From Pythium myriotylum (lineage: Eukaryota; Oomycota; Peronosporomycetes; Pythiales; Pythiaceae): a stretch of DNA of 64,000 bases. Positions within the stretch are counted from its first letter, which is position 1, and the number at the start of each line of letters is the position of its first letter. Under the pieces are notes generated by a model that made no database searches, was not told where the DNA came from, and worked only from the letters and a program-made list of their open reading frames with translations. Made by a program: the position numbers and the translations under genes. The stretch covers positions 930,001 to 994,000 of the forward strand of contig JALJCQ010000011.1 in NCBI GenBank assembly GCA_023091665.1, in the 5' to 3' direction. Shown here piece by piece: positions 1 to 9,886 of the stretch.

Positions 1-1064
1 CAACACGCTCGCTCCCATCAAATCCTGCTGGTGATGGCTCGGAGGACGAAGCACGCTGTTTTCATCATCGCAGACAGTGAGAGGAGCCGGTTCCCCGTGG
101 CTCAGGCATTCAGTCAGCCGCCGTGGGTGAGAGTCTCACCCATTGTCCGCGATCAGAGAGCGGGGTGTCTTCTCCATGGAAGGGACGACGGGTGGTGGAA
201 GCGAGACAGTGACAACCCTAGCCCACCAACGTCCAATCTTTCCCTGGGCGGGCTCCATTACCAAACAGGGATCGGCGGATCGCTCATCGGCCGTTCCAAG
301 AAGCGATCGGAAGCGATCGGAAACGATCGAGCGATCGAAAGCCAAAAGTCGGGGCTGCGCGGCGCGCTCGATGGCCGCGACTCGCGTATTGCTGACTCGA
401 GAGAGCGCGTCGACGGCCGTGGGACGCCGAGCCTCTGATCAGTTTCCGCGAGGATCTGCAACGGAGATGGGAGATCCCAGACTGTCTTCCGTCAGGCCGG
501 CGGATTCGCAGACAAAGCGAGTGATTTCCAGGAAGAGCGGCATACAGTACGTCTGTCACGCCATCTGGTGATGTTGGACTCTATCATCCCGAGAGGCTCT
601 TGATGATGACAGCGACACGACGCCCTGTCCCTCGCGGTTTCTTTTTAGGCAGTGGGAGCGCCGACCGCGCACCTCACGACGCGGCGAAGCGCGCCTCGCC
701 CGTGGCCTGTCCGAGCCGCGACTGCACACGAGACGACGAGAGCGAGACAGCGCGTCGCGCCGCCCCCCACCACCCATGGATGCCCACGCCAGCCACCGTT
801 TACTGGGGGCTTCCAGCCACCATGTTTAGCAGAAAATTTGTAACCGCCCCGTTTATGCCTCCCCACGGGGGGTTCCCATATGGCAGCTGCTCAGTGCCGT
901 TCTTTAGGGAAGTTGTACAGCGACGGGCCGCTCGTGCACCATGTTTAGTCCTCGTTGGAGAACTTTTGGGCGGCGAGTTGCTGATTGAGCAGCTCCATCC
1001 CATCCCGTCTTCTGTCGCAAGTCCCCCTCTCCCCCTCCGCACTCTTCTCCTTCCCTCGTCGACC
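1..1064. other. Intergenic / upstream region of paralogue 1
   Basis: No gene is supported here. A short cluster of cgatcg-containing words lies at about 300-342. The reading frame of the first paralogue is open upstream back to about 600, but it begins at a non-ATG codon and its composition does not resemble the three sister proteins, so it is treated as chance. The last 65 bases before the ATG at 1065 are pyrimidine-rich (repeated ctcc/ttcc), which may be the promoter-proximal region. Confidence 0.5.
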
Positions 1065-2060
1065 ATGGACCTCCACCGCCTGCTCAACGAATCGACAGCC
1101 GCGCTCGAAGCCGACGCCTCCAAGCTCCGCGTCGGCAAGTGGACCGATGAGGAAGAGCGCTACGCCTGCGCGCTCATCAAGCACTTCGTCGCCGGCGCGC
1201 TCCCGATCCCCACCGGCACCTCGCTCCGAAGCTTCCTCGCCAAGAAACTGCGCTGCTCCGCCATGCGCGTCTCCACCAAACTCTCCATGGACGCGCTCGG
1301 CGACATGCCGATCCCCAAGAAACTCGGCCAGAAACGCTTCTTCCCCATGGAAGGACAGTCCGAGATGCAGCTCCGCTACGTCGTGCGCGAGCTCGACCAA
1401 CTCGAGGCCGCGTTCTTGCGGGTCGAGAATCTCGAGCCGATCGAGGAAGACGACGAGTTCGTGGGAAGCATCGAGACGAAGACGTCGTCCACGAGCGACG
1501 ACGAGTCAGAAGGACCGATGCGTGTCGGGAGCTGGTCGCAGGAAGAGCAGGTGTACACGTGTGCTTTGATCGACGCGTTCTTGCGCGGGGCAGTGAACGC
1601 GGCTCCGGGCACGACGCTGCGAGCTTTTCTGTCGGAACGTCTGTGTTGCAATCCTATGCGGATCTCGAAGAAGTTGGCGACGGGAAAGATGGCGTCGACG
1701 ACAATGCCGAAGCGCCTCGGCTCAGCCATCTACCGACTCCAGTCTCTGGATGCTGATTCAGTAGCTCGAGCTGAGTACAAACTTGAACAACTTCGCCAGA
1801 GTTGCTTCCCGACGGCTCCGCGCTACGTGGACCTCAAGTTCCAGCCCCGTGAACGAGTCTTCACGCCGCCCTCCGAGAGAACTGATAACGCGAGAGGTGG
1901 TTCTGCTCACAACGCTGACTACGCTCTCTCTCCACTTGTGGAGTCTGTGAAGCGGAAGCTGCCTTCTCTGACGCTCCCGGCTGCCCCATACCTGCCGACC
2001 TTTGGCCGGGAGAAACGAATGCGCGTGCAAACGACAAGCTCCCCTCACTACTACGACTAA
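1065..2060 (+). CDS. Two-repeat W-x-EEE protein, tandem paralogue 1
   Basis: Uninterrupted 331-aa protein of unknown function. It has two copies of a ~73-residue unit: residues ~22-94 (GKWTDEEERY, then SLRSFLAKKLRCSAMRVS, then IPKKLGQKRFFP) and ~153-225 (GSWSQEEQVY, then TLRAFLSERLCCNPMRIS, then MPKRLGSAIY). Each unit is followed by a charged helix, the second ending in CFPTAP. The W-[ST]-x-E-E start recalls SANT/Myb helices, but this is only a resemblance. An acidic Ser-rich linker (~125-150) joins the units. The C-terminus carries a basic motif VKRKLPSLTLP that could be a nuclear signal. The start at 1065 is chosen because all four paralogues begin M-[DE]-[LI]-x-R-[LI]-L-N. It is the first of four same-strand copies. 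I remember the same W-EEE...NPMRI-KK pattern from expanded diatom and other stramenopile families without assigned function. Nucleic-acid binding is only a guess. Confidence 0.85.
   Translation: MDLHRLLNESTAALEADASKLRVGKWTDEEERYACALIKHFVAGALPIPTGTSLRSFLAKKLRCSAMRVSTKLSMDALGDMPIPKKLGQKRFFPMEGQSEMQLRYVVRELDQLEAAFLRVENLEPIEEDDEFVGSIETKTSSTSDDESEGPMRVGSWSQEEQVYTCALIDAFLRGAVNAAPGTTLRAFLSERLCCNPMRISKKLATGKMASTTMPKRLGSAIYRLQSLDADSVARAEYKLEQLRQSCFPTAPRYVDLKFQPRERVFTPPSERTDNARGGSAHNADYALSPLVESVKRKLPSLTLPAAPYLPTFGREKRMRVQTTSSPHYYD
1111..1698 (+). repeat. 588-bp near-identical tract shared with paralogue 2
   Basis: This stretch matches 3852-4439 (offset 2741). By eye I find three substitutions: 1301 C/T, 1598 C/T and 1685 A/C. 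All three are third-position synonymous changes (Gly, Asn, Gly). Outside the tract the two genes diverge sharply at both ends, the 3' coding part to roughly two-thirds identity, and the 5' flanks show no similarity. This fits recent gene conversion better than simple duplication. Confidence 0.9.
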
Positions 2061-3784
2061 GAGATCAGTTGCATTAACGTATTTATCAGTCATACAGCTC
2101 CACTGTGGAAATGATTTCGTTGCAAGTTCAAGAAGGTCTGATTGTCAGGGAGAGCTGAAAACAAAGGAGTGTCATTGGACTGAGCCCGCGACGAAGGGGG
2201 CTGTTTACGAAAGAAAGACTCGAAGAGGCCAACCAGTGGTGAGGGTCGAGATGCTTTTGTGGGGTCCTCAGTTGTTTACCACAGCTTTCACCAAATTTCC
2301 CTCGACCCATCTACACCTCCGTGTCTATCCGATGGTGCCAAATTTGTCGCTGTGTAACGTACGGCAGTCCCATGCTTAAAAGCATGGGACTGCGCAGGCA
2401 AGGCACCTCGACTTTCCGACAAGCCCTGCCATCATCATCCGGATGAATGCTGGTGTTGTCCACGTGAATCGCGTGGACTTCGCGCAGCTGGAGGAGGCAG
2501 ACGTGTTTCCTGCTGGTCTGATAGTGGTGCCAATCGACAAATCTGAGAATCATCTGGTTGCTTGCTGGTATTCAGTGTGGATAGCATCTTCCATGTCGCA
2601 CCGAACCTCTGAGCAAAGAATGGAGCGTCTCTCCACTTGGTGGAGACACGAGAGTCACTTGTTAACCGCGGGGAACCTACTCAACCCCAATTCCTGACAC
2701 CATGAGTTGTCCCACCGTACTCCGCCCACCCCTCCGTTGGCAATGAACTCGGCGTGAATGCATAGACGCAGGATTCGTCCACACGACACAACACGACAAA
2801 CTCTTGTATAATACAGATCCCTGCAACCAACGACGGCGCAGTGACTATGAATGGTGGACTCATTCGTCCGGCTTGAACTGGATCGAGTGAGTGCCCCAGC
2901 TGGTGGATATGTAGTCTCCAGCCGCCACTTGACCGTGGACAATAAACACAATCGAGTGAAAGGGAAGAAAGCTGGCTGTGTCTTCCTGCGGGGAAGACGC
3001 GTCTGCTTGTATCGAGGCGACACGCTCGCCGAACGTCTGTGTATATTAAGCTTCGTCGACTTCATCGCCTCGTCGCGACGGCCCCGGTGGGTCTATTCCA
3101 TGGACGCGCTCCAAAACCAGACCCCGCGTTCAAGAAGCTCGGCGATATGGCAGAATTGATGGGTGAGCGGCGGCGCCTCGTGTCTCGCATCCACGATTGG
3201 CGTCAAACGTGTAAACATCCGATAGCATCGGCGATGAAAGTGATTTGTATGAGTTTAGTCCACTCGTGCAGCTGATTGCCCTGCGCCATCGGTTCTGCTC
3301 TCTCATTGATGATCAGTGGGGGCCGACTACGGTACTCCCCCCGACAGGGCGATTCCGAGAGGGTGGGAAGCCGGCACTCGGTGGGCTGTCGATGCTTCCA
3401 CCCGTGGCTTTCTCCCTCCCAACCAAACTCGACGACCGCGGAGGACAGCTCGTCGGCCTCCAGTTGAGTTGGCGCCAGATGCTTCCCTTGTTGAGGATCT
3501 AGCCCGGACAAACCGTACCGAAGAGTTGAGGGTGGCCTCTACAGCTGGCAACCACGTGTAACCAGGTGCACCTCGTTTAGTCCGCCGTCTTCCCGGCTGA
3601 CTGAAACATTACTGATCTCGCTGACCAGGGAAGACTAACCATGAGTCTTCCGACCCAGTTGCTATGCTTGATCTCCCAAGTGACGGCCTTGAGGGAGTAA
3701 GGTCTGGTTCAGTTTTCGCATTCTTCCTTTCGCCGGCCGGACCACAGAGACCCCCAAGGAACTGGAGAGAGACTGTCACGAACA
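2061..3784. other. Intergenic region between paralogues 1 and 2
   Basis: About 1.7 kb with no supported gene; the open frames are short, overlap on both strands and lack recognisable domains. The only clear structure is a 14-bp-arm hairpin at 2364-2393. A weaker palindrome (tctccac-ttg-gtggaga) lies at about 2632-2655. I see no remnant of a fifth paralogue. Confidence 0.5.
2364..2393. repeat. Perfect inverted repeat, 14-bp arms, 2-nt loop
   Basis: The left arm gcagtcccatgctt is followed by aa and by its exact reverse complement aagcatgggactgc. It lies about 300 bp after the stop of paralogue 1. There is no T-tract to suggest a terminator, and eukaryotic Pol II would not use one. It could be a small MITE remnant, a protein-binding palindrome or an RNA hairpin in an unannotated transcript. 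Confidence 0.9.
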
Positions 3785-4804
3785 ATGGACATCAGCCGTC
3801 TCCTCAACGACTTGACTCCGAGCACCCCCGTGTCGTCGCCCTCACACACCACCGACGCCTCCAAGCTCCGCGTCGGCAAGTGGACCGATGAGGAAGAGCG
3901 CTACGCCTGCGCGCTCATCAAGCACTTCGTCGCCGGCGCGCTCCCGATCCCCACCGGCACCTCGCTCCGAAGCTTCCTCGCCAAGAAACTGCGCTGCTCC
4001 GCCATGCGCGTCTCCACCAAACTCTCCATGGACGCGCTCGGTGACATGCCGATCCCCAAGAAACTCGGCCAGAAACGCTTCTTCCCCATGGAAGGACAGT
4101 CCGAGATGCAGCTCCGCTACGTCGTGCGCGAGCTCGACCAACTCGAGGCCGCGTTCTTGCGGGTCGAGAATCTCGAGCCGATCGAGGAAGACGACGAGTT
4201 CGTGGGAAGCATCGAGACGAAGACGTCGTCCACGAGCGACGACGAGTCAGAAGGACCGATGCGTGTCGGGAGCTGGTCGCAGGAAGAGCAGGTGTACACG
4301 TGTGCTTTGATCGACGCGTTCTTGCGCGGGGCAGTGAATGCGGCTCCGGGCACGACGCTGCGAGCTTTTCTGTCGGAACGTCTGTGTTGCAATCCTATGC
4401 GGATCTCGAAGAAGTTGGCGACGGGCAAGATGGCGTCGATGAGCATGCCTAAGCGTCTTGGTTCCGCAACTTACCGTCACCAAACCCTGGATGCGGGGTC
4501 GATCTCCCGCACTGAACACCAGCTTGAGCAGCTTCGTCTCAGCTGCTTCCCGACGGCTCCGCGCTACGTGCATCATAGCATCCACGTCAAGCCAACCTAC
4601 AACCACGCCCAGCCTCGCTATATTCCGTCACCTCGCAACGCGTTCCACGACAGGCTTCCTCGCCCATATCCTGCTGATACGGCGTTCTCCCCACTCGTCA
4701 CCGGGCTGAAACGCAAGCTTCCCTCTCTGACACTTCCAGCCGGTCCGTACCTGCCTTCACTCGGTGAGAAACGAATCCGCCTCCCGACGCTGTCGTTGCA
4801 CTAG
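3785..4804 (+). CDS. Two-repeat W-x-EEE protein, tandem paralogue 2
   Basis: Uninterrupted 339-aa sister of the protein at 1065-2060. The core (about residues 24-218) is identical in amino-acid sequence to paralogue 1, because the underlying DNA differs at only three silent sites. The N-terminus (MDISRLLNDLTP) and the last ~120 residues differ. Both repeat units are intact (GKWTDEEERY and GSWSQEEQVY), and the C-terminal motif LKRKLPSLTLPAGPYLPS matches the VKRKLPSLTLP tail of copy 1. The function is unknown. The conservation of the tail despite divergence of the sequence before it suggests that the basic C-terminal motif is under selection. The ATG at 3785 is supported by alignment with the sister starts and by an unrelated sequence upstream of it. 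Confidence 0.87.
   Translation: MDISRLLNDLTPSTPVSSPSHTTDASKLRVGKWTDEEERYACALIKHFVAGALPIPTGTSLRSFLAKKLRCSAMRVSTKLSMDALGDMPIPKKLGQKRFFPMEGQSEMQLRYVVRELDQLEAAFLRVENLEPIEEDDEFVGSIETKTSSTSDDESEGPMRVGSWSQEEQVYTCALIDAFLRGAVNAAPGTTLRAFLSERLCCNPMRISKKLATGKMASMSMPKRLGSATYRHQTLDAGSISRTEHQLEQLRLSCFPTAPRYVHHSIHVKPTYNHAQPRYIPSPRNAFHDRLPRPYPADTAFSPLVTGLKRKLPSLTLPAGPYLPSLGEKRIRLPTLSLH
3852..4439 (+). repeat. 588-bp near-identical tract shared with paralogue 1
   Basis: Partner of 1111-1698. Its limits are inside the two coding regions, about 68 bp after the ATG and 365 bp before the stop. The flanks on both sides are clearly diverged. Confidence 0.9.
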
Positions 4805-5992
4805 GCTTTGTTCACTAGTAGATCATATATTTATTAATGAATGGACATCATGAGGGGAGACACAATTGGCCACGAGTTCATGCTTGTTCACAACCATCAC
4901 ATGGATGATGGGCTTGCATACAAGTGGACCCTATGGCTCTGCCCCGTGGGCATAATCGCCCGCAACCTGGGTTCCAGCCTGGCATCGACGCTCAATTGCA
5001 ACGTTCAATGTTCGAACTTGTGCGCTCGTTCAACGAGCCCACAACAACGAGCCTCGTTGTTACGTGGCACCCAAACCCAATCATGCGCATGGATCGGGCG
5101 GACACAAGCCGTGATCGGCGTGATTCGCCACGACCTCTCTCTTCGTTCAACATGGTCAACAAGTCGCTTGTGTTGTCGCGGAGCTTCACTCCTGCCACCG
5201 ATTTGGGTTGGTTGGTTTACCTTGTTGGGCGATTAGCCACCCAGATGGAGATCGGGGAGACTGTTGTCTGCGACTTTGGAAGTCAGTTCGAACCATGATA
5301 TGGCCGTAATCCTCCTGAAGAATCCTTCACTCAACCCTGATCCCCACAACTTTGATGGCTCATGCGAAATCACTCGGCCGGAGTCCAGCACGGGATGAGA
5401 AATCTCGCACTTCTTGTGAACGCAGGTCACACAGCGATGGATTTCGTGGATTTCGTGGATTCTTGTCGCCCTCTTGAGGTTGAGTACAGCACGGCGTGAG
5501 CTGCCAAGGTTGAGCTGCATAGCCCGTCCACGTTGCCACTGTTGAGTCGCACCAAGCGCTGATCACACAACATCAAGCCACTCACCCATAACAAGGTATA
5601 CGTAGCCCGAAGCGACTAAAAACACGGTGAAGTCTACCTGAAGTTTAGGAACATTTCGTTGAGGAATCACCTGACAATGACACTCATGGGTTGAACCAGT
5701 TGCTGATGTTTATGATCGGTTGGAAGCTTTCCGCACCACGACCCACTCGCGGCACAGTGTGGTCGCTGAAACTTTGCGACAGAAAGCTGGCTCACGCTGG
5801 TTCCAACTCCTGATGAGTACGGCAGAACGGACAGTTGGCTTCAGGGTCACGCCGTCTGAGGAGGCAGCACACCACGTTCGTCGAATGCCTCACTTGTTTT
5901 CCCAGCCAGAGGTTCCAGAAGTCCGAGAACGAGCAAACAGAAAGAAGCTTACACTTTTCAATCGACTGCAGACACCACAAGAGCCGAGAAAG
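4805..5992. other. Intergenic region between paralogues 2 and 3
   Basis: About 1.2 kb without a supported gene. A two-copy 9-mer (gatttcgtg) lies at about 5444-5462. The frame of paralogue 3 is open upstream to 5720, but it starts at TTG and has no counterpart in the sisters, so I do not include it in the CDS. AT-rich sequence just after 4804 probably holds the 3' end of paralogue 2. Confidence 0.45.
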
Positions 5993-6817
5993 ATGGACCT
6001 GAGGCGAATTTTAAACGAGGAGGAGCCCGAAGAGGAGCGCGAGGCGACGGCCTCGTCGCTCCGCAACGGCAAATGGACCGAGGAAGAGGAACGCTACGCG
6101 GCGGCGCTAGTCAAGCACTTTTTGGCAGGAGAACTCTCGGTGCAGTCAGGCGTGTCACTACGGCGCTTTCTCGCGAAGAAGCTCCGTTGTTCGCCGATGC
6201 GGATCTCCACGAAGCTGTCGATGGATACGCTCGGAGACATGGCGATCCCGAAAAAGCTTGGCCAGAAACGATTCTTCCCTGTCGGTGGACTCACCACGTC
6301 GCAGCGTGACCGCGTGATGCAAAAACTTGAGCGGCTAGAAGCCGACTTCTGCCTCGCGGAAGGCCTGCAGATCGCTGACGAGAGCGAGGAAGTCGAGGAC
6401 GAGCTTCCGCAAGATGAAGCGGCTCCTGGGTCTCCTGTGCGCGTCGGAAGCTGGTCCCACGAAGAACAAATCTATGCTTGTGCCTTGATCGACGGGTTCG
6501 TTCGAGGACTCGTGGATGTCGCGGACGGTTTGACGCTGCGAGCATATCTCGCAGAACGACTCTGCTGCAACCCGATGAGGATATCGAAGAAGCTCTCGAC
6601 GTGCATGATGGGGTCCACGCCACTTCCAAAACGCCTTGGCTCAACGATGTTCAGTCGCCAAACGGACGACCCCAGTCTGATTGTTCACACCGAACGCCAT
6701 CTCGAGCGTCTTCGGCAAGCGTGCTTCCCAACAGCTCCGAAGCGGATGTTTGAACTCCAGAGCGGCAGGACAGACCTTCGTAGTAATGTGCATGTGAACT
6801 ATAGCATGGTCGTGTGA
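5993..6817 (+). CDS. Two-repeat W-x-EEE protein, tandem paralogue 3 (short tail)
   Basis: A 274-aa member of the same family, with start MDLRRILN aligned to the sisters. Repeat 1 runs from GKWTEEEERY to IPKKLGQKRFFP, and repeat 2 from GSWSHEEQIY to LPKRLGSTMF, each followed by the usual charged helix, the second ending in CFPTAP. Soon after that the protein stops, so the KRKLPSLTLP-type tail of copies 1 and 2 is missing. DNA identity to the other copies is clearly lower than between 1 and 2, so it is an older duplicate. In-frame ATGs upstream (5813, 5886) would add a segment unlike any sister. The function is unknown. Confidence 0.83.
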   Translation: MDLRRILNEEEPEEEREATASSLRNGKWTEEEERYAAALVKHFLAGELSVQSGVSLRRFLAKKLRCSPMRISTKLSMDTLGDMAIPKKLGQKRFFPVGGLTTSQRDRVMQKLERLEADFCLAEGLQIADESEEVEDELPQDEAAPGSPVRVGSWSHEEQIYACALIDGFVRGLVDVADGLTLRAYLAERLCCNPMRISKKLSTCMMGSTPLPKRLGSTMFSRQTDDPSLIVHTERHLERLRQACFPTAPKRMFELQSGRTDLRSNVHVNYSMVV

Positions 6818-8626
6818 AGCGAAGGCATGATAACGACTCGTACAGTATTAAAGCCCAAGGACCACTAAGAATAGCCCACGACCACGCTTTTCCCTTTTCC
6901 TTCCTCTGCCTTCCTGTGTCGTGCCGTTGTCGTGTCTTCCGAACAAGAGGACGTGGGTGAGAAACCGTTGAGGACACGATTGACTCGAGCAACACGTGTG
7001 GATCGACTGACACACCCATCACCACATGGAGCTGGATTTCCAGTCTGACTCCCCATCGATTCTCCGACACGACGCCCCTTCGGTCCTTACCCACGGCACA
7101 GCGGTTCCCACGTTCAGCAGCTCAGATTCAGTACAAGGTACTGTAACGCAGCTCGCGCCATACGTGTCGTCCGCTAGCCTCTCTCCTTTACATCAACTGT
7201 CCGCATCAACGTACCGCAACGATGGATTTACAGTACGCCTTGACAAGCCCTGGCTCCGGCTCTAAAAATCCGTGGTTGATCGTGCAGTCGTGTCTCGGTG
7301 GAGTCGAACACAGTAGCGTAGAAGAGTGGCGACCAGAACAAGCACAAGTTGCCCTGCATCAGCACTGTACTACCCAATACCCGCACCTTCGGTCGAGACT
7401 GTCGTCGTCTGAGGAAGGCAACTCCCCACTGCACACCACAGTGGCAAGGCCGGTCTGACAAACGAAAGTCTTCCGGATCGAGTGGTCTACGCCAAAGCGT
7501 TGCGAACCCTCAACGAGAAGACGACACGTGTTCACTGATCGGATGGTTAGGGGAGCCGGCGCCCAAAGCTGAGCTGTTCGTTCTCAGCGAGTCAGCGAGT
7601 TCACCCGCGTGCATGAGAGGAACACTGGCGAGTCTCCTCTCGAGTGAACAGTCTGCGGATCCCTGCAGACTCACCCGCGGCACCAGCAGGTTGAACTCGG
7701 AAGCACCCATGTCCGAGCGGAATCCACCAAAGTCCTGTAGTTGGAGCATTTCCTCCTCAGGGGCTTCAACGATTACCACTCAAAATGGGATCTAGATTGT
7801 TTCAACGATTATCACTTGTGTACAGTTGGCAACTGATTGGTTCCCGTCTGATGAGAGTGGCATCAACGGCCGCAATGGTAGAACCACTTGTCGCGTTCGG
7901 TGAGGGAGACGCGAGCGCGCTGTAATGGCCGGAGCGCCAGCTGGCGTGGACCTGATGTCTTCCACTCATCCCGAAACGCCAATGTTATCCACAGAGTAAC
8001 AATAGCCCACTCGTCCGCGCCAGTCTGCCGGGCCGCCCCTACGGCGGTCTATTTAGCTTCGGACGCGCCACCTATCCGACGCCACCCACAATGCTCCGGT
8101 GGATGGGCTGCGAGGCAGTACATCATGCGTTGTCGCTGGGCTCTCGACTCGGTCAGCTCAACCGGCACAATTCTCCTCCTCCGGTTGCCGTCGTTGATTC
8201 GTACGACGGATAAACGATTAGTACGGCGTGCCAACCAGCTGGTCGGCTCGTCTGCCGACTGTCCTTTGTTGGGTTTTCCAAGGTAGGGTTCAGTTTTCTG
8301 GCCGTGAGCCCTCTACTCATTCAACTTGGATTGCGGCAATCCGGAGGGGAAGGGGAAACAGATTGGCTGTCTTCCTTGGATACAAAGACCAAGTACACGC
8401 GAAAGGGGATGGGGCGATGGGAACGCCATCTGGTTCGGCTGTCTTCCTTTGATCAGGTGATTTTGCCCAAAAGAAGACTTGGATGGGACAGGAAGACAGC
8501 TGTAATGTCAGCTACGGTACTGCTCCGGCCCGACGTGTGTTTCTTACCCAAAGTAAACCGACCGGTCGTCGCAGCGCTCATTTCCTCAGTCTCCGCCTCG
8601 CCGCCAAGTCGCCGAATCCTTCGAGA
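6818..8626. other. Intergenic region between paralogues 3 and 4
   Basis: About 1.8 kb with no supported gene. Small repeats are visible: a direct repeat ttcaacgatta(c/t)cact at about 7765 and 7801, a short palindrome agtctgc...gcagact near 7655, and the word ggctgtcttcctt twice (8365, 8437) with an inverted form at 8490-8501, all within 265 bp of the start of paralogue 4. An Inr-like motif is at 8576. Confidence 0.5.
8576..8590 (+). promoter_or_regulatory. Oomycete Inr-like element before paralogue 4
   Basis: GCTCATTTCCTCAGT resembles the oomycete initiator consensus (GCTCATT followed by pyrimidines and CA). It lies 37 nt before the ATG at 8627, the usual place for a short 5' leader, and supports that start. 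No transcript evidence is available. Confidence 0.45.
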
Positions 8627-9586
8627 ATGGAACTGAGCCGCATTCTGAACTCGCACGCGACACCGTCGGCGCCGAAGGAGCCGCAGCCCGAGCAAGCGGA
8701 CGCCGAGCTGCGCGTCGGCAAGTGGACCGAGGAGGAAGAGCGCTTCGCCGTGGAGCTCATCCGCCACTTCCTCACGGGCTCCATTGTCGCCACGCCCGGC
8801 ATCTCGCTGCGCTCCTTCCTCGCCAAGAAACTCCGCTGCTCGCCCATGCGCATCTCGACCAAGCTTGCCGTCGACACGCTCGGAGGTGAGCGCATCCCCA
8901 AGCGCCTCGGACAAAAGCGATACTTCCCCATGGACACGGTCTCACACGCCGAGCGTCAGCGCATCGCTGCCGAGCTTCACGAGCTGGAGATCGCGTTCCT
9001 CGAAAAGGAGAACTTGCCCATTGAGGAGTCGGCTTTTGTCCACGCCGAGACACCGAGCACTACCAACAGCGACGACGAAGGAATGAGCGGTGATGATAAC
9101 GCAGCTGCTGTCCGCATCGGGAGCTGGTCAGATGAAGAACAGGTCTACGCGGCGGCTCTCATCGACGGCTTCCTCCGTGGAATGCTTGACCAGCCACAGG
9201 GTACCACGCTCCGAGCTTTCCTCGCCGAGCAACTGTGCTGCAATCCGATGCGCATCTCTAAGAAGCTTGCCACGGGGATGATGGCTAACCAGGCGTTGCC
9301 AAAGCGCCTTGGTTCCGCTACTTTCCAGCCTGCTCTTAGCCGAAGCCTCCACGAAGTGGTCCGCACAGAAGAAGAACTTGCACGCCTCCGCAGTGCCTGC
9401 TTTGCGCCGGCAAAGGGCCCCGGCCATAGCTCTTCGGACTACAACGACTATGCTCCACACAAACCGTTGTCTCCGGTAGCTCCCCTCACAAAGAAGCGCT
9501 GCTACGGAGAGTCTCTCCCCCAACTGCCTTCGCTTTCCCAGGCCTGCAAGCGTCAAATGTTTGTGCACACAATCGTGTTGAACTAA
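8627..9586 (+). CDS. Two-repeat W-x-EEE protein, tandem paralogue 4
   Basis: A 319-aa member of the family that starts MELSRILN. Repeat 1 begins GKWTEEEERFAVELIRHF and ends RIPKRLGQKRYFP; repeat 2 begins GSWSDEEQVYAAALIDGF and ends LPKRLGSATF, with the shared block TLRAFLAEQLCCNPMRIS. The linker is acidic (about residues 128-162). The tail has LSPVAPLTKKR and a Leu/Pro-rich stretch, a diverged form of the SPLV...KRKLPSLTLP tail of copies 1 and 2. An Inr-like motif lies just upstream. It is the last of the array; the next gene (RRP36) is on the other strand. The function is unknown. Confidence 0.85.
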   Translation: MELSRILNSHATPSAPKEPQPEQADAELRVGKWTEEEERFAVELIRHFLTGSIVATPGISLRSFLAKKLRCSPMRISTKLAVDTLGGERIPKRLGQKRYFPMDTVSHAERQRIAAELHELEIAFLEKENLPIEESAFVHAETPSTTNSDDEGMSGDDNAAAVRIGSWSDEEQVYAAALIDGFLRGMLDQPQGTTLRAFLAEQLCCNPMRISKKLATGMMANQALPKRLGSATFQPALSRSLHEVVRTEEELARLRSACFAPAKGPGHSSSDYNDYAPHKPLSPVAPLTKKRCYGESLPQLPSLSQACKRQMFVHTIVLN

Positions 9587-9886
9587 CCGAGATCCCTTAG
9601 ACGAGTGTTTTCAGGAGTAGCAATGTAAGATATCAAGCTAAAGTTATATAATCCTGATTTCTTTTTTTCCATGGTCGTCATCTTGCCTCTTCGATTTCCA
9701 GCCTTAGTGGGTGATACGGGGTCCCATTTGAAGCATTTGGTTTGACCACAACGGCAACAGTTGAGGGTGAATCCACGACAGAAGAGAGGGTGAACGTCCA
9801 GTGTGCGCGTTTCGTTGAAGAGGGTACGAATGTTCAATACCGTTCCCACCACGCGACGTGGCGACAAGGCCACATCGTCTATTTCG

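Noticed and set aside
600..1064. N-terminal extension of paralogue 1
   Set aside because: Open in frame but not conserved in the other three paralogues, whose starts all align with the ATG at 1065.
7285..7320. Possible tRNA T-loop (gagtcgaac) on the minus strand
   Set aside because: The flanking bases do not form a five-pair T-stem and no acceptor or anticodon stem could be built.
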